Both the position numbers and the translations under genes were made by a program. A DNA stretch of 64,000 nt, taken from assembly GCA_030248215.1 (NCBI GenBank), contig JASANG010002850.1:1-64000 (forward strand), read 5' to 3'. Positions within the stretch are counted from its first letter, which is position 1. Every line of letters starts with the position of its first letter. Positions 1-10,995 of this stretch are shown here, one piece after another. The DNA comes from Enoplolaimus lenunculus (lineage: Eukaryota > Nematoda > Enoplea > Enoplida > Thoracostomopsidae). The notes beneath the pieces are model-generated. The model ran no database searches. It was given only the letters and a program-made list of their open reading frames with translations, and was not told where the DNA came from.

Positions 1-435
1 ATTGTTATGTTCTGGCCAGACGAATAATGACATCGTAAGTGTACAATTTCCGTCATATTAGTTTTATCACTTTCGACAAATTTTACGCTGAAGATAAGAT
101 TTTAGGCCTAGGTAGTCTTATGCACCATATTTGGCCGTATCTCTACAGTGAATGAAAATTAATAACTAGTTTGTCATTTTGCTGGAACGTGTTAGCAATT
201 AGTATTTCCCGGCCACAAAACCTTACCACAAAAAAAAAATTTTAGAAGTTAAAATTAATTAAAACTTAAGCCCAACCATAGGGCCTATTCTTCCCAGAGT
301 CTATTAATTTCCAGTAAGCAGGGAAAAATAATTAACATTAATTATTTTGCTTAAAATAATAAAAATGAACAATAACTATTTTTAACTTCACTTACTAAAA
401 TGGCACAACATCCGTGTCTGATTTATGGTTGAGTT

Positions 436-688
436 ATACTGAAAATATTTCAATGAGTTGGATTTTCACAGAATGAGTTAATTTTATTAGGCAACGCGAC
501 CTCCTAATTAGGTCCGGAATTTGAACCTAGAGTTTTGGAATTATTGGTAACTGAATCTGAGTTAATCAATTGACTACTGAATTTGTAGTCAAAATGAGTT
601 AATATTTGTTCGTATTAAAAATGACAAAATAACCAATAATAACTAATTTATGTGAGTAAATTAATTAACTCATTGGAATTTACAGTGT
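436..688. mobile_element. GAGTTAA-family MITE, copy in left arm
   Basis: A ~253-bp element bounded by imperfect inverted ends, with actgaaaatatttcaatgag on the left and ctcattggaatttacagtgt on the right, and rich in gagtta/taactc steps. It is inside the left arm of the palindrome and its counterpart lies in the right arm at 4848-5102, so the MITE was present before the arms were duplicated. Confidence 0.7.
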
Positions 689-1484
689 ATGTTATGTAAA
701 CTTAGAGCCACACCGCATGTTTTATAAAATTTACTGCATTGCCACACGTACGACGGCGTACTGTTGTGCGGCGCGTGGCGATGTAGTACAACCGTGGCCT
801 CCAGCGGTCTCCAACGAACTATTAACGTCGCATTTTGTTGCTTTCAAAAAAACGTCTAGACTGCCAGGATAGGGCTGATAGAGGGATGATACAGCGCAAA
901 AGTATAAAAGTTTTGGCGGTGTTGTCAAATTTTGAATACAAATATTTTAACATCATTTTACATAATAGGTATCTGCTATGTATTCTCGCTCTCGGCGGGA
1001 CGAAATACATACAAATTGGCTTAATTGTTTAACATATACATGTTGTTTTGTGGTATTTTTATTTTGCTCAGAATATTTAGAGTTGCCGACGGTTATTTGA
1101 AATCAGAATGAGAAAGTATTGAATATGAATAATTAATTTTTATAATTTTGGACCGAATGAATGAAAACAGAATCACCAATCATATGAACACGATAGTGTT
1201 CATATATACTATGCGTATCTAAGCGCGTATTTTCAGTTTACTTCGCATGTTGGTGTTAAGTAATATTTAGACCTGGGAATTTGTACACTGTATCCTGGGT
1301 ACGTAGGAAGTATGCGAAAAGGATTTGGCAAACCAGTGTGGCTTCAAAGTTACGGTCAAGTAACCCCACGAAATTTTTCATTTTGAAATTCAACACTTTA
1401 TAATTAAATTAGTGTAATTTTATATTCACCACTTTATAAATTATGATTGAATTTTATGAATTTTGATGAATGGTGAATTTTCGA

Positions 1485-2640
1485 CGGTTGAATTTTACTT
1501 AACGGTTGAATTTTCATGAATGGTTGAATTTTATGAATGGTTGAGTCAAATGTGAATGGTTGGGTCTCACCGGTTGAGCCAAATGTCGTGTTTGGCCGAA
1601 TGGTTGGGTTTCAAAAATTTGGGTTTGCTAAGCGTGGGTTTCAAAAATCTTAATGGTTGGGTTTCAAATGGTTGGCTTTATGAATGAATGGGTTTCACTT
1701 ATGAATCTAGCTTTCACCAAATATTTGGGTGAATGGTTTGTTCTAATGAACATTGGGTTAACGGTTGGGTTTTGAACGGTTCGTTTTGCCCAACGGTTGC
1801 CGAATGTCGGTTTCAATTAAATGTCGGTTTCACCCAATGGTTGGCTTCACCCCAACGGAAGGCTTCACCCAACGGATGGTTTCAACAGTCGAATTCCACC
1901 TGAAATGCTCCAAGTTGACGAACGGTCGGTTTCACTGAATGTTGACTTTCACTCAAATGTTGGTTTTACTAAATATTAGGCAGTTGGGTTTCACGAATGA
2001 ATTGCTGAACGGTTGAGTTTCACTTTTCAGGCGGTCGGTTCACCAATGGTTAGTTTCATATTTGGTTTCACCGAATGGTCGGATTCACCTTAACGGTCGG
2101 TTTCACCGAACGGTCGGCCTCACCCCGCACAGTCGACTTTCACCCAAAGCGGTTGAAATTTCACCGAAATGCTCGGTTTCACCCACAACGGTTTGTTTCG
2201 GCCGAAATGTCGCCGAACGGTCGGCTTTCAGCTCAACGGTCGGTTTCACCCGCAACGGTCGGCTTCCACCCCATACTGAGAACTTCCTGTATCCACCCCA
2301 ACAGTCGGTTCCACCTCAAACTCGTTCCACCGCAACGGTTGGTTTCGACTGCAACGGTCCAAATTTCCCCCGAAAAATGTCGGCTCTCACCCCAACAGTC
2401 TGGTTTCACCCAAGAGTTGGTTTCACCCTGAACGGTTGGTTCAACGGTCCCACCCTCAGCGGTTGGCTTCACCCAACTGAGTTTTCATGATCACCTGACG
2501 GTTGGATTTTACTTAACGGTTGGTTTCACCCAACGGTTGGTCTCACCCCGACAGTCGAATTTCACCCAACGGTCGGTTTCACCAACGGTTGGTTTTGCCC
2601 CGCAAGCGGTTGGGTTTACCCCAACGGTTGGTTTCACCCT
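1485..2640. repeat. 18-bp tandem array, left (diverged) half
   Basis: Degenerate tandem copies of an 18-bp unit reading ggttggtttcaccccaac. Copies become cleaner toward 2500-2640; near 1500-1900 the unit is recognisable mainly by scattered gttgg/tttcac steps. It is the inverted counterpart of the array at 2650-3992. Confidence 0.85.
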
Positions 2641-2649
2641 AACCGTTGA

Positions 2650-3992
2650 CGTACAACCCACCGTTGGGGTGAAACCAACCGTTGGGGTAAACCCAACCGT
2701 TGGGGCAAAACCAACCGTGGGGGTGAAACCAACCGGTGGGGGGAAAACGACTGTCGGGGTGAGACCAACCGTTGGGGTGAAACCAACCGGTGAGGTGAAT
2801 CCAACCGTTGGGGGCTAAACTAACCGTTGGGGTGAAACTAACCATTGGGGTGAAGCCAACCGCTGAGGTGAAACCAACCGTTCGGGCAAAACCAACCGTT
2901 GGGGTGAAACCAACTGTTGGGGTGAAACCGACTGTTGGGGTGAGACCAAACCGTCGGGGTGTAACTGTTGGGGGCTAACGCTGTTGGGGTAAAACCAACC
3001 GTTGGGGTGGAACCGACTGTTGGGGTGAAACCATCCGTTGGGGTGAAGCCTTCCGTTGGGGTGAAGCCAACCGTTGGGGTGAAACCAACCGTTGAGCTGA
3101 AACCAACCGTTGGGGCAAAACCAACCGTTGGGGCAAAACAAACCGTTGGGGTGAAACCAACCGTTGGGGTGAAACCAACCGTTGGGGTGAAACCGACTGT
3201 CGGGGTGAGACCAACCGTTGGGGTGAAACCAACCGTTGAGGTGAATCCAACCGTTGGGGTGAAACCAACCGTTGGGGTGAAACTAACCATTGGGGTGAAG
3301 CCAACCGCTGAGGTGAAACCAACCGTTGGGGCAAAACCAACCGTTGGGGTGAAACCAACTGTTGGGGTGAAACCGACTGTTGGGGTGAGACCAACCGTTG
3401 GGGTGAAACCAACCGTTGGGGTGAAACCAACCGTTGGGGTAAAACCAACCGTTGGGGTGGAACCGACTGTTGGGGTGAAACCATCCGTTGGGGTGAAGCC
3501 TTCCGTTGGGGTGAAGCCAACCGTTGGGGTGAAACCAACCGTTGAGCTGAAACCAACCGTTGGGGCAAAACCAACCGTTGGGGCAAAACAAACCGTTGGG
3601 GTGAAACCAACCGTTGGGGTCAAACCAACCGTTGGAGTAAAACAAACCGTTGGGGTGGAACCGACTGTTGGGGTGAAACCATCCGTTGGGGTGAAACCAT
3701 CCGTTGGGGTGAAGCCAACCGTTGAGCTGAAACCAACCGTTGAGCTGAAACCAACCGTTGGGGCAAAACCAACCGTTGGGGTGAAACCAACCGTTGGGGC
3801 AAAACCAACCGTTGGGGCAAAACCAACCGTTGGGGCAAAACCAACCGTTGGGGTGAAACCAACCGTTGGGGTGAAACCAACCGTTGGGGTGAAACCAACC
3901 GTTGGGGTGAAACCAACCGTTGGGGTGAAACCAACCGTTGGGGTGAAACCCACCGTTGGGGTGAAACCAACCGTTGGGGTGAAACCAACCGT
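2650..3992. repeat. 18-bp tandem array, right (homogeneous) half
   Basis: About 74 tandem copies of an 18-bp unit, ccaaccgttggggtgaaa, with few variants (gagctg, ggggca, gactgt in place of the usual steps). Longer blocks recur: roughly 2990-3170 and 3430-3600 share the same series of variants, so higher-order duplication has occurred. Because 18 is a multiple of 3, several frames stay open for hundreds of codons on both strands. Those reading frames are by-products of the repeat and not genes. Confidence 0.92.
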
Positions 3993-4847
3993 AAACTCTA
4001 TAAAGTGGTGAAACGTATAATTGTAAAATTACATAGCTAACGTGTAAAAAGTGTTGAACCAAAATGAAAAATTTCGTGCACTTTCTGTAAGGAGTTCTTT
4101 GACCGTAACTATTGAAGACCACACTGGTTTGCAAAATCCTTTGGCACAAATATTCCCTACGTACCAGGATAAAAAAAACACAGCACCACCAAAAACAAAC
4201 CACCAGTGTACAAAATTTAAACGATACAGGTCTGATATTACTTGAGCACCAACATGGGAAGAAAACTGAAAAACGCGCGCTAGGGGGGGGGAACCTTTTA
4301 TACGAACACCATTGTCGTCTTATGATTGGTGAAATCAATTTGCTGTTATCCGTTTAAAACATCGGTTCCAAAAATTATAAAAATTAATTGTAGCATATTA
4401 AATACTTCTCATTCTGGATTTCAAATAAGCCGTCGGCAACTCTAAATATTCTGAGCAAAATAAAAATACCACAAAACAACATGTATATGTTAAACAATTT
4501 AAGCCAAGTTGTATGTATTTCGTCCCGCCCCCGAAAACAAGATAGGTAGCAGAATACTATTATGTAAAATGATGTTAAAATATTTGTATTCAAAATTTGA
4601 CAACACCGCCAAACACTTTTATACTTTTTGCGCTGTATCATCCCTCTATCAGCCCTTATCCTGGCAGTCTAAATTTAACTTTGAAAACAACAAAATGCGA
4701 CGTTAATGCAGTTCGTTGGACCGCTGGAGGCAGTGCAGGTTGTACTACACATCGCCACGCGGCGCCGCACGCAACAGTACGCCATCGTACGTTATGGCAA
4801 TAGTAAATTTTATAAAACATGCGGTGTCGTACGTTACAGATAAGCAT

Positions 4848-5102
4848 ACACTGTAAATTCCAATGAGTTAATTAATTTACTCACAGTGAGAATTAGTTAT
4901 TATTGGTTATTTCTGAGTTTAATACGAACAAATATTAACTCACTTTGAGCTGATTTAATTCCGGGTGAGTTGATTAATTAACTCAGATTGAGTTCAATAA
5001 ATTCAGAACTCTGAGTTCTGCAAGACCTAATTCAGAGGTCAGGCTTCTGAGTGGATTTAACTCATTCTGTGTTGAAATCAACTCATTGGAACTTTCAGTG
5101 TA
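4848..5102. mobile_element. GAGTTAA-family MITE, copy in right arm
   Basis: A ~255-bp element with terminal inverted repeats of the form acactgtaaattccaatgag at the left and its near reverse complement at the right. The interior is full of gagttaatt/aattaactc motifs. It is the best preserved of five copies in the window (436, 4848, 17662, 54819, 60172). Confidence 0.75.
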
Positions 5103-5589
5103 GCTCAACCATAAATCAGACACGGATGTTGTGCCATTTCAGTCAATAAGTGAAGTTAAAAATAGTTATTGTTCATTTTATTATTTTAAGCAAAATAATT
5201 AATGTTAATTATTTTCCCTGCTTACTGGAAGACAAAAATACCGGGCAACTTTAATAGACTCTGGGAAGAATAGGCCTATGGTTGGGCTTAAGTTTAAGAT
5301 TAGATTTAGGCTTACGTTTGGACTTCGGCTATGGTAAGGTTTTGTGGCCGGAATACCTAATTGCTAACACGTTCCAGCAAAATGACAAACTAGATTATTA
5401 ATTTTCAACGTCCATATTAACCTCGCTGCCGGCCCAAAATCCAGTGTAATTGCGTGAGCTGACTCCTGAGCCTAAATCTTATCTTCAGCGTAAAATTTGT
5501 CGAAAATATAAAGAGATCAATAATATGACGGAAATTGTACACTTACGATGTCATTATTCGTCTGGCCAGGGCAAACAATAGAGGCCTGC

Positions 5590-5720
5590 CTACTAAACAT
5601 AAGCCTAAGCCTAAACCTAGATTTAAGCTAAATCTAGGTAAACCTAAGCCTAAGCCTAAGATCAAGCCTAAATAAAGCCTAATCATAAACCTAAGCCTGA
5701 GCCTATCTCTACGCTTAAAC
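5590..5720. repeat. Degenerate TTAGGC hexamer tract
   Basis: Repeated aagcct/cctaag hexamers (complement of aggctt), about 15 units with substitutions. TTAGGC is the telomere unit of nematodes. The tract is internal and degenerate, so it is not a chromosome end. Confidence 0.7.
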
Positions 5721-5797
5721 TTTCCAATCATAAAGTCCCCCACTGTCCTGTCTCTCACCAGGCACGCCCCTTTACTTTAATTGAAAATTGAATGCTT

Positions 5798-6261
5798 ACT
5801 GTAGTGATCCGAATAAGAGGGGGGATTTCGGACTGATATTTATTTGGCCTCTCAAGAGGGTAAACCCCCTGTTATTCGGTTACGGGCTGTTATTTGTTTT
5901 TAACCCACGCTCCGACGCCCTTCGTTACTGATATATATCCGGTACTGCAATTATCCGTCGAATTAAACGTTTATTTGTCTTGCGTCAATTGCTTGACCGA
6001 TAAAACGCAAGGTTATACTTAGGAATTACTTTCAAAACTTAAGTACGCTTTAAAGTTTTTAAAGTTTCGAACTCAACTTCATTTGGTCCAAGAGTCATTT
6101 ATGCGCTACAATTAGGGATAATTGATATTTATGGACTCTCATTAGGGTCTACGGACTGCATCCGCTAACGGACACTTATTAGGGATACGGACTCATATTG
6201 ATTGGAACTCAAAATGGGGACCCCCTTTTATTAACCCCTTCTTATTCGGGTCGCTACAGTA
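5798..6261. mobile_element. TA-flanked MITE, copy 1
   Basis: A ~460-bp non-coding element with terminal inverted repeats of the type ctgtagtgacccgaataaga, flanked by TA on both sides. TA target duplication is the signature of Tc1/mariner-type transposition. No transposase is encoded. The interior holds a recognisable 3' block (gtccgtatccctaataagag) common to all copies. Confidence 0.85.
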
Positions 6262-6329
6262 TAGGTTTTTATTTCAGGTTTGATCAAACCTGCCGCTCAC
6301 ATCCACATTTTATTCTGCTGGTATTATTG

Positions 6330-6480
6330 GAGGGACGTTTTTCTGCAGGACTGCAATAGAAAAAGCTTAAACTTTAGCCTATTTTTTGCTTAGGCTTAGC
6401 CGTAGGCTCCGGCTTATGAATATGGACATACTACTGTTAACGGCCCTGTTCTATGGATTAGCCCATGAAAGCGGCTGACA
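6330..6480. mobile_element. Hexamer-bearing MITE fragment
   Basis: Contains the family core: ggactgcaatagaaaaagct, then ttttttgcttaggcttagc, then a tatggacatactactgttaac step. The same order recurs at 38860, 43520, 45895, 47915, 53370 and 56640. Confidence 0.55.
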
Positions 6481-6929
6481 CAGGAGGGTATTCGCGAATG
6501 TTTAAACATTCTAATACCCATCAGTAGTTATTAATCCAATATTACACTTCTGAAATCTGATTGTCTTACAGAAAATTTTTTCAAAACATTAATAAAAACT
6601 TAAACTTTTCGGTGAGTTCAAATTATTTATGGAAAAATTGTAAATACGTCGATATCTTCTTTCTCACATCGCGCATGTACCAAATTGTTACAAAATGTGA
6701 GTATTGCCGCGTCTTTAGCGTCAAGCTTTTGTAGACGAGCGGTGACAGCGAGCACCGTCCACGCCACCCTTATTTTAGTCTAGAGTTCAAACTCCAGTTT
6801 TGGAATTTACCTGAAACTGATGGCACTGTGTTGGAAAAAGGGCCAATGAAAAATATTATCAGTTTATACTATTTTCGACCCGTATTTGCTATCGAGGCCT
6901 GTGAACTGGGAGACCGGTGTACTGTTGAA

Positions 6930-7045
6930 GTTAGAACCTGTCTTAGATGTAGGCTTAGGCTTAAGCAAACGTTTACGTTTCTGCTTACGTTTAGACTTAG
7001 GCTTTGGTTTAGGTTTATTCTTTGGTTGAGGCTATCATTTAGTTA
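6930..7045. repeat. Degenerate TTAGGC hexamer tract
   Basis: A run of aggctta/acgttta hexamer-like units on the plus strand, the reverse orientation of the tract at 5590. No flanking structure of its own was recognised. Confidence 0.55.
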
Positions 7046-7182
7046 GCGTACCCCTATAGTATCATGGGCACTAATAAAGCTGAAAAATGAGGATTCTGGC
7101 TCACTTAAAGGTCAAAATCTTTCTTTAAGGGTCATAGTTGACAGAGAAACAAAAGACACAAGGTATAAGTTTTCGTGGACAA

Positions 7183-7528
7183 TGGCTGGGTTTCTGAAAC
7201 CTTACTTATGTATAACTTTATACTTAATTATTTACTAAGTAATTACTTAATCAATATGATGTTTCTAAAAGCGTGCTTAAGTAAATACTTAAATAACTAA
7301 AAGTTTGCCAGTGGTACAGGATAATGCTTCTAGATTATCATCCTCCATCTAATTGAGATTGTAGAACCAAGCTACCACCTCTTTCATAAAAATAAAATTA
7401 TACATTCGTTCTTGTCATGCTGCAAACAAAACTTGTATCTATCTTACAACAAGTTAAGTATATATTTACTTAAATCGGTGATTTAAGCTAAACTTAAGTA
7501 GCTAAAGTACAGCTTTAGAAACCCAATC
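7183..7528. mobile_element. MITE with TGGGTTTCTGAAAC ends
   Basis: About 345 bp bounded by inverted ends: tgggtttctgaaaccttact at the left and the near complement (agctttagaaacccaat) at the right. The interior is AT-rich with many acttaagta steps. A related element with tggctggtttgcagaa ends lies at 32974-33343. Confidence 0.55.
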
Positions 7529-7529
7529 A

Positions 7530-8940
7530 ATGTAGCAAAGGTTTGCTTTGCGCAATCTGTGTACAGTATTATACAGACATGTTTTATAGTGCAATGTTCC
7601 TAAATAATTTAGTCCCAAATTGTGATCAACTGAGTATTTTAAATGAAGTGCATTTTCTTCGAAATATCACACAGTTTGAAACAAAGACGCGAAATGTGTG
7701 ACTAATAAGTTATTGTCAAATAACTAAATTTGGCGCCGAACCATAACCGCTGGCAGCGCACCAAATCACTTATTTGACAACAACTCGTTAAACGAACTTC
7801 TGATTGCAGAAAGATTGACACCACTCGACTGATCTCTGCAAACTGCGTTAAATGAAATGTAGTTTGTTCAACTTTTTGAAAACAATTTTTTTGGGTCCTA
7901 TGGGCTGTGTCTTGAGGTCTTAAAAATCGAATTTTTCAAAAATTCAGATTTGGTCATGGAATGATCTGGAGATGTCACCAGAAGCTCAAATATGCAAAAA
8001 GTTTCAAAATCAAAATAATTTTGGACAAACGCCGGCTAAGGATGGGATAACCGACAACTCAAAGAATGAAGTTTTATCTATTTTTTCCATTTTTTACAGA
8101 AAAAAAAAGAAAAATCTCATTTTTCCCGGTCATAATAACCCTGTATAATATGCAGTATGACGTACGTGGAAACCACATTGTACTGATGTCGACTTTCACG
8201 GTTTGCATGCAATTATGAATTACTAATGTCCTGGTACTGTTCTATACAACGCTTGCTTCTCGAGTAACTTCTTGTAAGCCAATATAAATTGTTGAAATTT
8301 TAATACAACTATTTTGATCGACTTTTTAAATTCTGAAATCCAAAGGCTGATGGGTTCTATACCTTTGTTTGCGCGATAGACCCGCGGCTGGCTCACCGCT
8401 TTCTGCGACATTTTGAACTTTAGTATGAATTGGCAAGATCCTAGGCCTTCAAATGACAATTGAAGTAAGAAATAGTTAAAGCGTTTCGACAACTAAAGAA
8501 CTATTCCTGGCATGAGAATGTGAGTTCTCTAGTCGATTTTGTTGAAAGTGACGGAGCCAACATTTTCACGTCTCGTTCATATATTCATCCTTGAACTCTC
8601 CTAGCACTCCACATAGGCTTTGTGGTTATTTTTTGCATTTCCCGTCTGACCCGGGACGTCCCTAACAACCGACAATTTGCAGGTTTGCGAAGTCAAGTTA
8701 GTGATTAGAAGATAAGTTGATCATGCCGATTTCATGCCCACAATAAAATTTTTAGCTTGGTTCCATTATGCTCCTTGATTCCTTGAATTGATGTCTTGAG
8801 GGTTAGACTTAAGTTGCCGCGAAGATGTACTATAGTCGTGATTTCTGTTAAAATCCAAATAGTTTACAAGAGGATTTAGGGTTGTTTCAATGTCAGGGAA
8901 AAATTGACCTCATGCCATCACTTCAGGTGATCGTTGTCAG
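7530..8940. other. Gene-free stretch
   Basis: No exon with convincing splice sites or protein similarity was seen. An 89-codon open frame on the minus strand (8223-8492) has no recognisable motif. Confidence 0.5.
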
Positions 8941-8943
8941 TCT

Positions 8944-9391
8944 ACTGTAGTGACCCGAATAAGAGGGGGGCTGATATTTATTTGGCCTCTCCAGAGGGCA
9001 CCCCCCTTGGTATTTGGTAAGGACTGTTATTTATTTTTAACCCACGCTCTGCCGCCTTTCGTTACTGATATATATCCGGTACTGCAATTATCCGTTGAAT
9101 TAAACGTTTATTTGTTTTGTGTCAATAGCTTAAGCGATAATACAAGGTTATACTTAGGAAAGTTGTTTCAAAATTTAAGTACGCTTTAAAGTTTGGAACT
9201 CAAATTATTTGGTTTTGGAGTCATTTATGCGCTACAGTTAGGGTTAATTGACATTTATGGACTCTAATTAGAGTTTAGGGAATCTATCCGTTTACGGACT
9301 CTTATTAGGGATACGGACTCCAATTGATTTGGACTCAAAATTGGGCCCCCCTCTTATTACCCTTCCCCCTTTTATTCGGGTCAATACAGTA
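8944..9391. mobile_element. TA-flanked MITE, copy 2
   Basis: A full-length member of the family seen at 5798: TA, then ctgtagtgacccgaataaga at the left; tattcgggtcaatacag, then TA at the right. Same orientation as copy 1. Confidence 0.85.
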
Positions 9392-9437
9392 GGTTGGAAC
9401 CGGGACTTCAGGCCTTTTAACTAAACACCTGGCAACG

Positions 9438-9511
9438 TGGGTTACGGGTGGTTTCGAACTAGCGATCTTAGGATTCCGAGGCAAGTGCTCTACAAATGAA
9501 CCACGTAGACC
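9438..9511 (-). pseudogene. tRNA-like sequence (pseudogene or SINE head)
   Basis: On the minus strand there is an A-box-like stretch (gtggttcatttgtagagc) and, at the usual spacing, a B-box-like gttcgaaacc. The anticodon stem does not pair cleanly, so I call it a tRNA-derived relic and not a working tRNA. No poly(A) tail is evident next to it. Confidence 0.5.
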
Positions 9512-10094
9512 GCCTCTCTAACTACTTTTATCGTCAACTATATATGTCGACCGTATGCTGCGGGCTAGTATACAACACAATGTGCATTGCATATGCGCTG
9601 AAACAAGCATGTGTCACATGCATATAGGCGCAGTCGAAAAGTTGGTCAGATGACATAAATGCGACCCATTATCAAATTATAGTGCAAAAATTTGTAACCA
9701 CGCCTACCACACAGATTACGTATAATTTGTACACAAAACCGAATTTACGCCACCCATTACAAACAGCTCACAGTATAATTTAGTTTAAACTCGAAACGCT
9801 AAACTGCTTCGTTTAAGAGCAATTTTTTTCGCTAAAAGTTTAAAAAAATATGTAATTCAAGTTTATGGTCCACGCAACCGGGGTTAAAATTACATTTTGA
9901 AACGAGTTCTTGCCGATGAAGCGGTGTTTAATTTGAAAATTTTGTTCACTGCAATATGTTGCATTTATTTGCTAGCTCGCCAGGCAACAATAAAAATTAC
10001 ATTTGCACTATTCGACCATAGATGAGTTCCAATATTCTCAAACGGACCCATTATAAAGGTTTTTCCACTGATTGACCTGCAGCGAGAAGACTTA

Positions 10095-10170
10095 GAGACT
10101 GGAAAACTTACGTTTAGGTTTATGTTAAGGCCTATGGCTACGCCTAGGCTTAGGCTTAGTGGGTAGGATT
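10095..10170. repeat. Short TTAGGC-like hexamer tract
   Basis: Units of aggctta/cctaggc type on the plus strand between 10108 and 10165, degenerate. Confidence 0.45.
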
Positions 10171-10342
10171 TTATTATTAAAATGCACCTCAAATGTCGCT
10201 GCCACTTGCCGTTCGGTTGTGGAGTGTTTTGTTCACGAAATAAAATTTTCGGCAAACTACGAAGCTTAAACTACTCGAAATTTTTTAAAGTACTATATAT
10301 ACAGTGTATGCTTCGAAAGTCCTCCAAGCAGCTTTTTGTTAT

Positions 10343-10406
10343 TAAAGCCCTATTCATAGCGTGCAAGTTCTCGCAGCAAAAAGTTGCACGTGCGAATAGG
10401 GCTTAA
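10343..10406. repeat. 62-bp near-perfect hairpin
   Basis: The left half aagccctattcatagcgtgc is mirrored on the right as gcacgtgcgaatagggctta, so the transcript of either strand would fold back. Related gcaagtt/cgtgtgaa(c)agggctt pieces occur at 18960-19165 and 55325-55470, so this is probably the shortest member of a dispersed palindromic family. Confidence 0.7.
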
Positions 10407-10610
10407 TACCAAAAATTCTCCCTTAGACACAAACCATTTTTTAGTTTGCCAGATTTGTAATCTTTTTACCTGACCATTCCCGCAAATTGACCAATTCCTA
10501 GCATTAATAATTTAGGTTAAAGCATACCGTAACCACGTGTGCAAAGCAGAATTGAATCAAACGTACTTTTAACAGGTTTATGCGTAGACTCATATTTTTC
10601 TCTTAAACCT

Positions 10611-10826
10611 GGGTCCGTATTCTCAAATATGTATAGCACTCATCATCAGTTAGCACACGGTTTTTAAACTCACTAAATGTTGCAGTTGTTCAGTTCAAAA
10701 TTGGTTCAATTGTAGAGCAAATTACATGCAAAAATTGCGCTGAATTTTGGGCTTAAGTAGTCGCTGGTTCGAAAGTTAAAAGACTTATCACCAACTGGTT
10801 ATAGGTGCTAACGACAGGAATAGGAT
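10611..10826. mobile_element. MITE with CGTATTCTCAAAT ends, copy 1
   Basis: Begins gggtccgtattctcaaatat and contains agttgttcagttcaaaattg and taggtgctaac. The same parts in the same order are at 37303-37530, and shorter relatives at 20767-20963 and 30885-30998. The last of these ends in the inverted form (gcatttgagaatatgggccc), showing terminal inverted repeats. Confidence 0.6.
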
Positions 10827-10995
10827 TGCTGCAATGATATTTTACATCGAAATATGTTTCCAGCCCTGAGCAGTGGTTACAACTCCAGAGATTAAACTGA
10901 ACGTTAATTCTAACAGATTATTTCTTGTAGAGATTGCATCGTCTTACCAGTTCTGCTACTTTACCTAAATTCGAATTATATTTTTTAAATTATAA

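Larger units (their letters stand above)
1..5580. mobile_element. Giant palindromic foldback-type element
   Basis: The two outer parts of this segment are reverse complements. The first ~1,440 bases pair with about 4020-5580: for example the block at 13-60 (ctggccagacgaataatg...) reappears inverted at 5518-5568, and the block at 260-420 (aacttaagcccaaccata...) at 5130-5300. The centre is made of 18-bp tandem repeats that flip orientation near 2645, so the whole element is a hairpin about 5.6 kb long. This is the layout of foldback (FB/TFB-type) transposons: long inverted arms built partly from tandem repeats. No transposase is visible. The arms carry indels relative to each other, so it is not recent. 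The left end coincides with the window edge, so the true end and any target-site duplication cannot be seen. Confidence 0.8.

Noticed and set aside
2838-4011. Open frames of 350-370 codons on both strands (VGVKPT and GFTPTV repeats)
   Set aside because: They follow from an 18-bp unit without stops in several frames; no splice sites, no signal peptide, and equal openness on both strands.
5590-5720. Chromosome end marked by TTAGGC repeats
   Set aside because: The tract is short, degenerate and internal, with coding genes on the far side.
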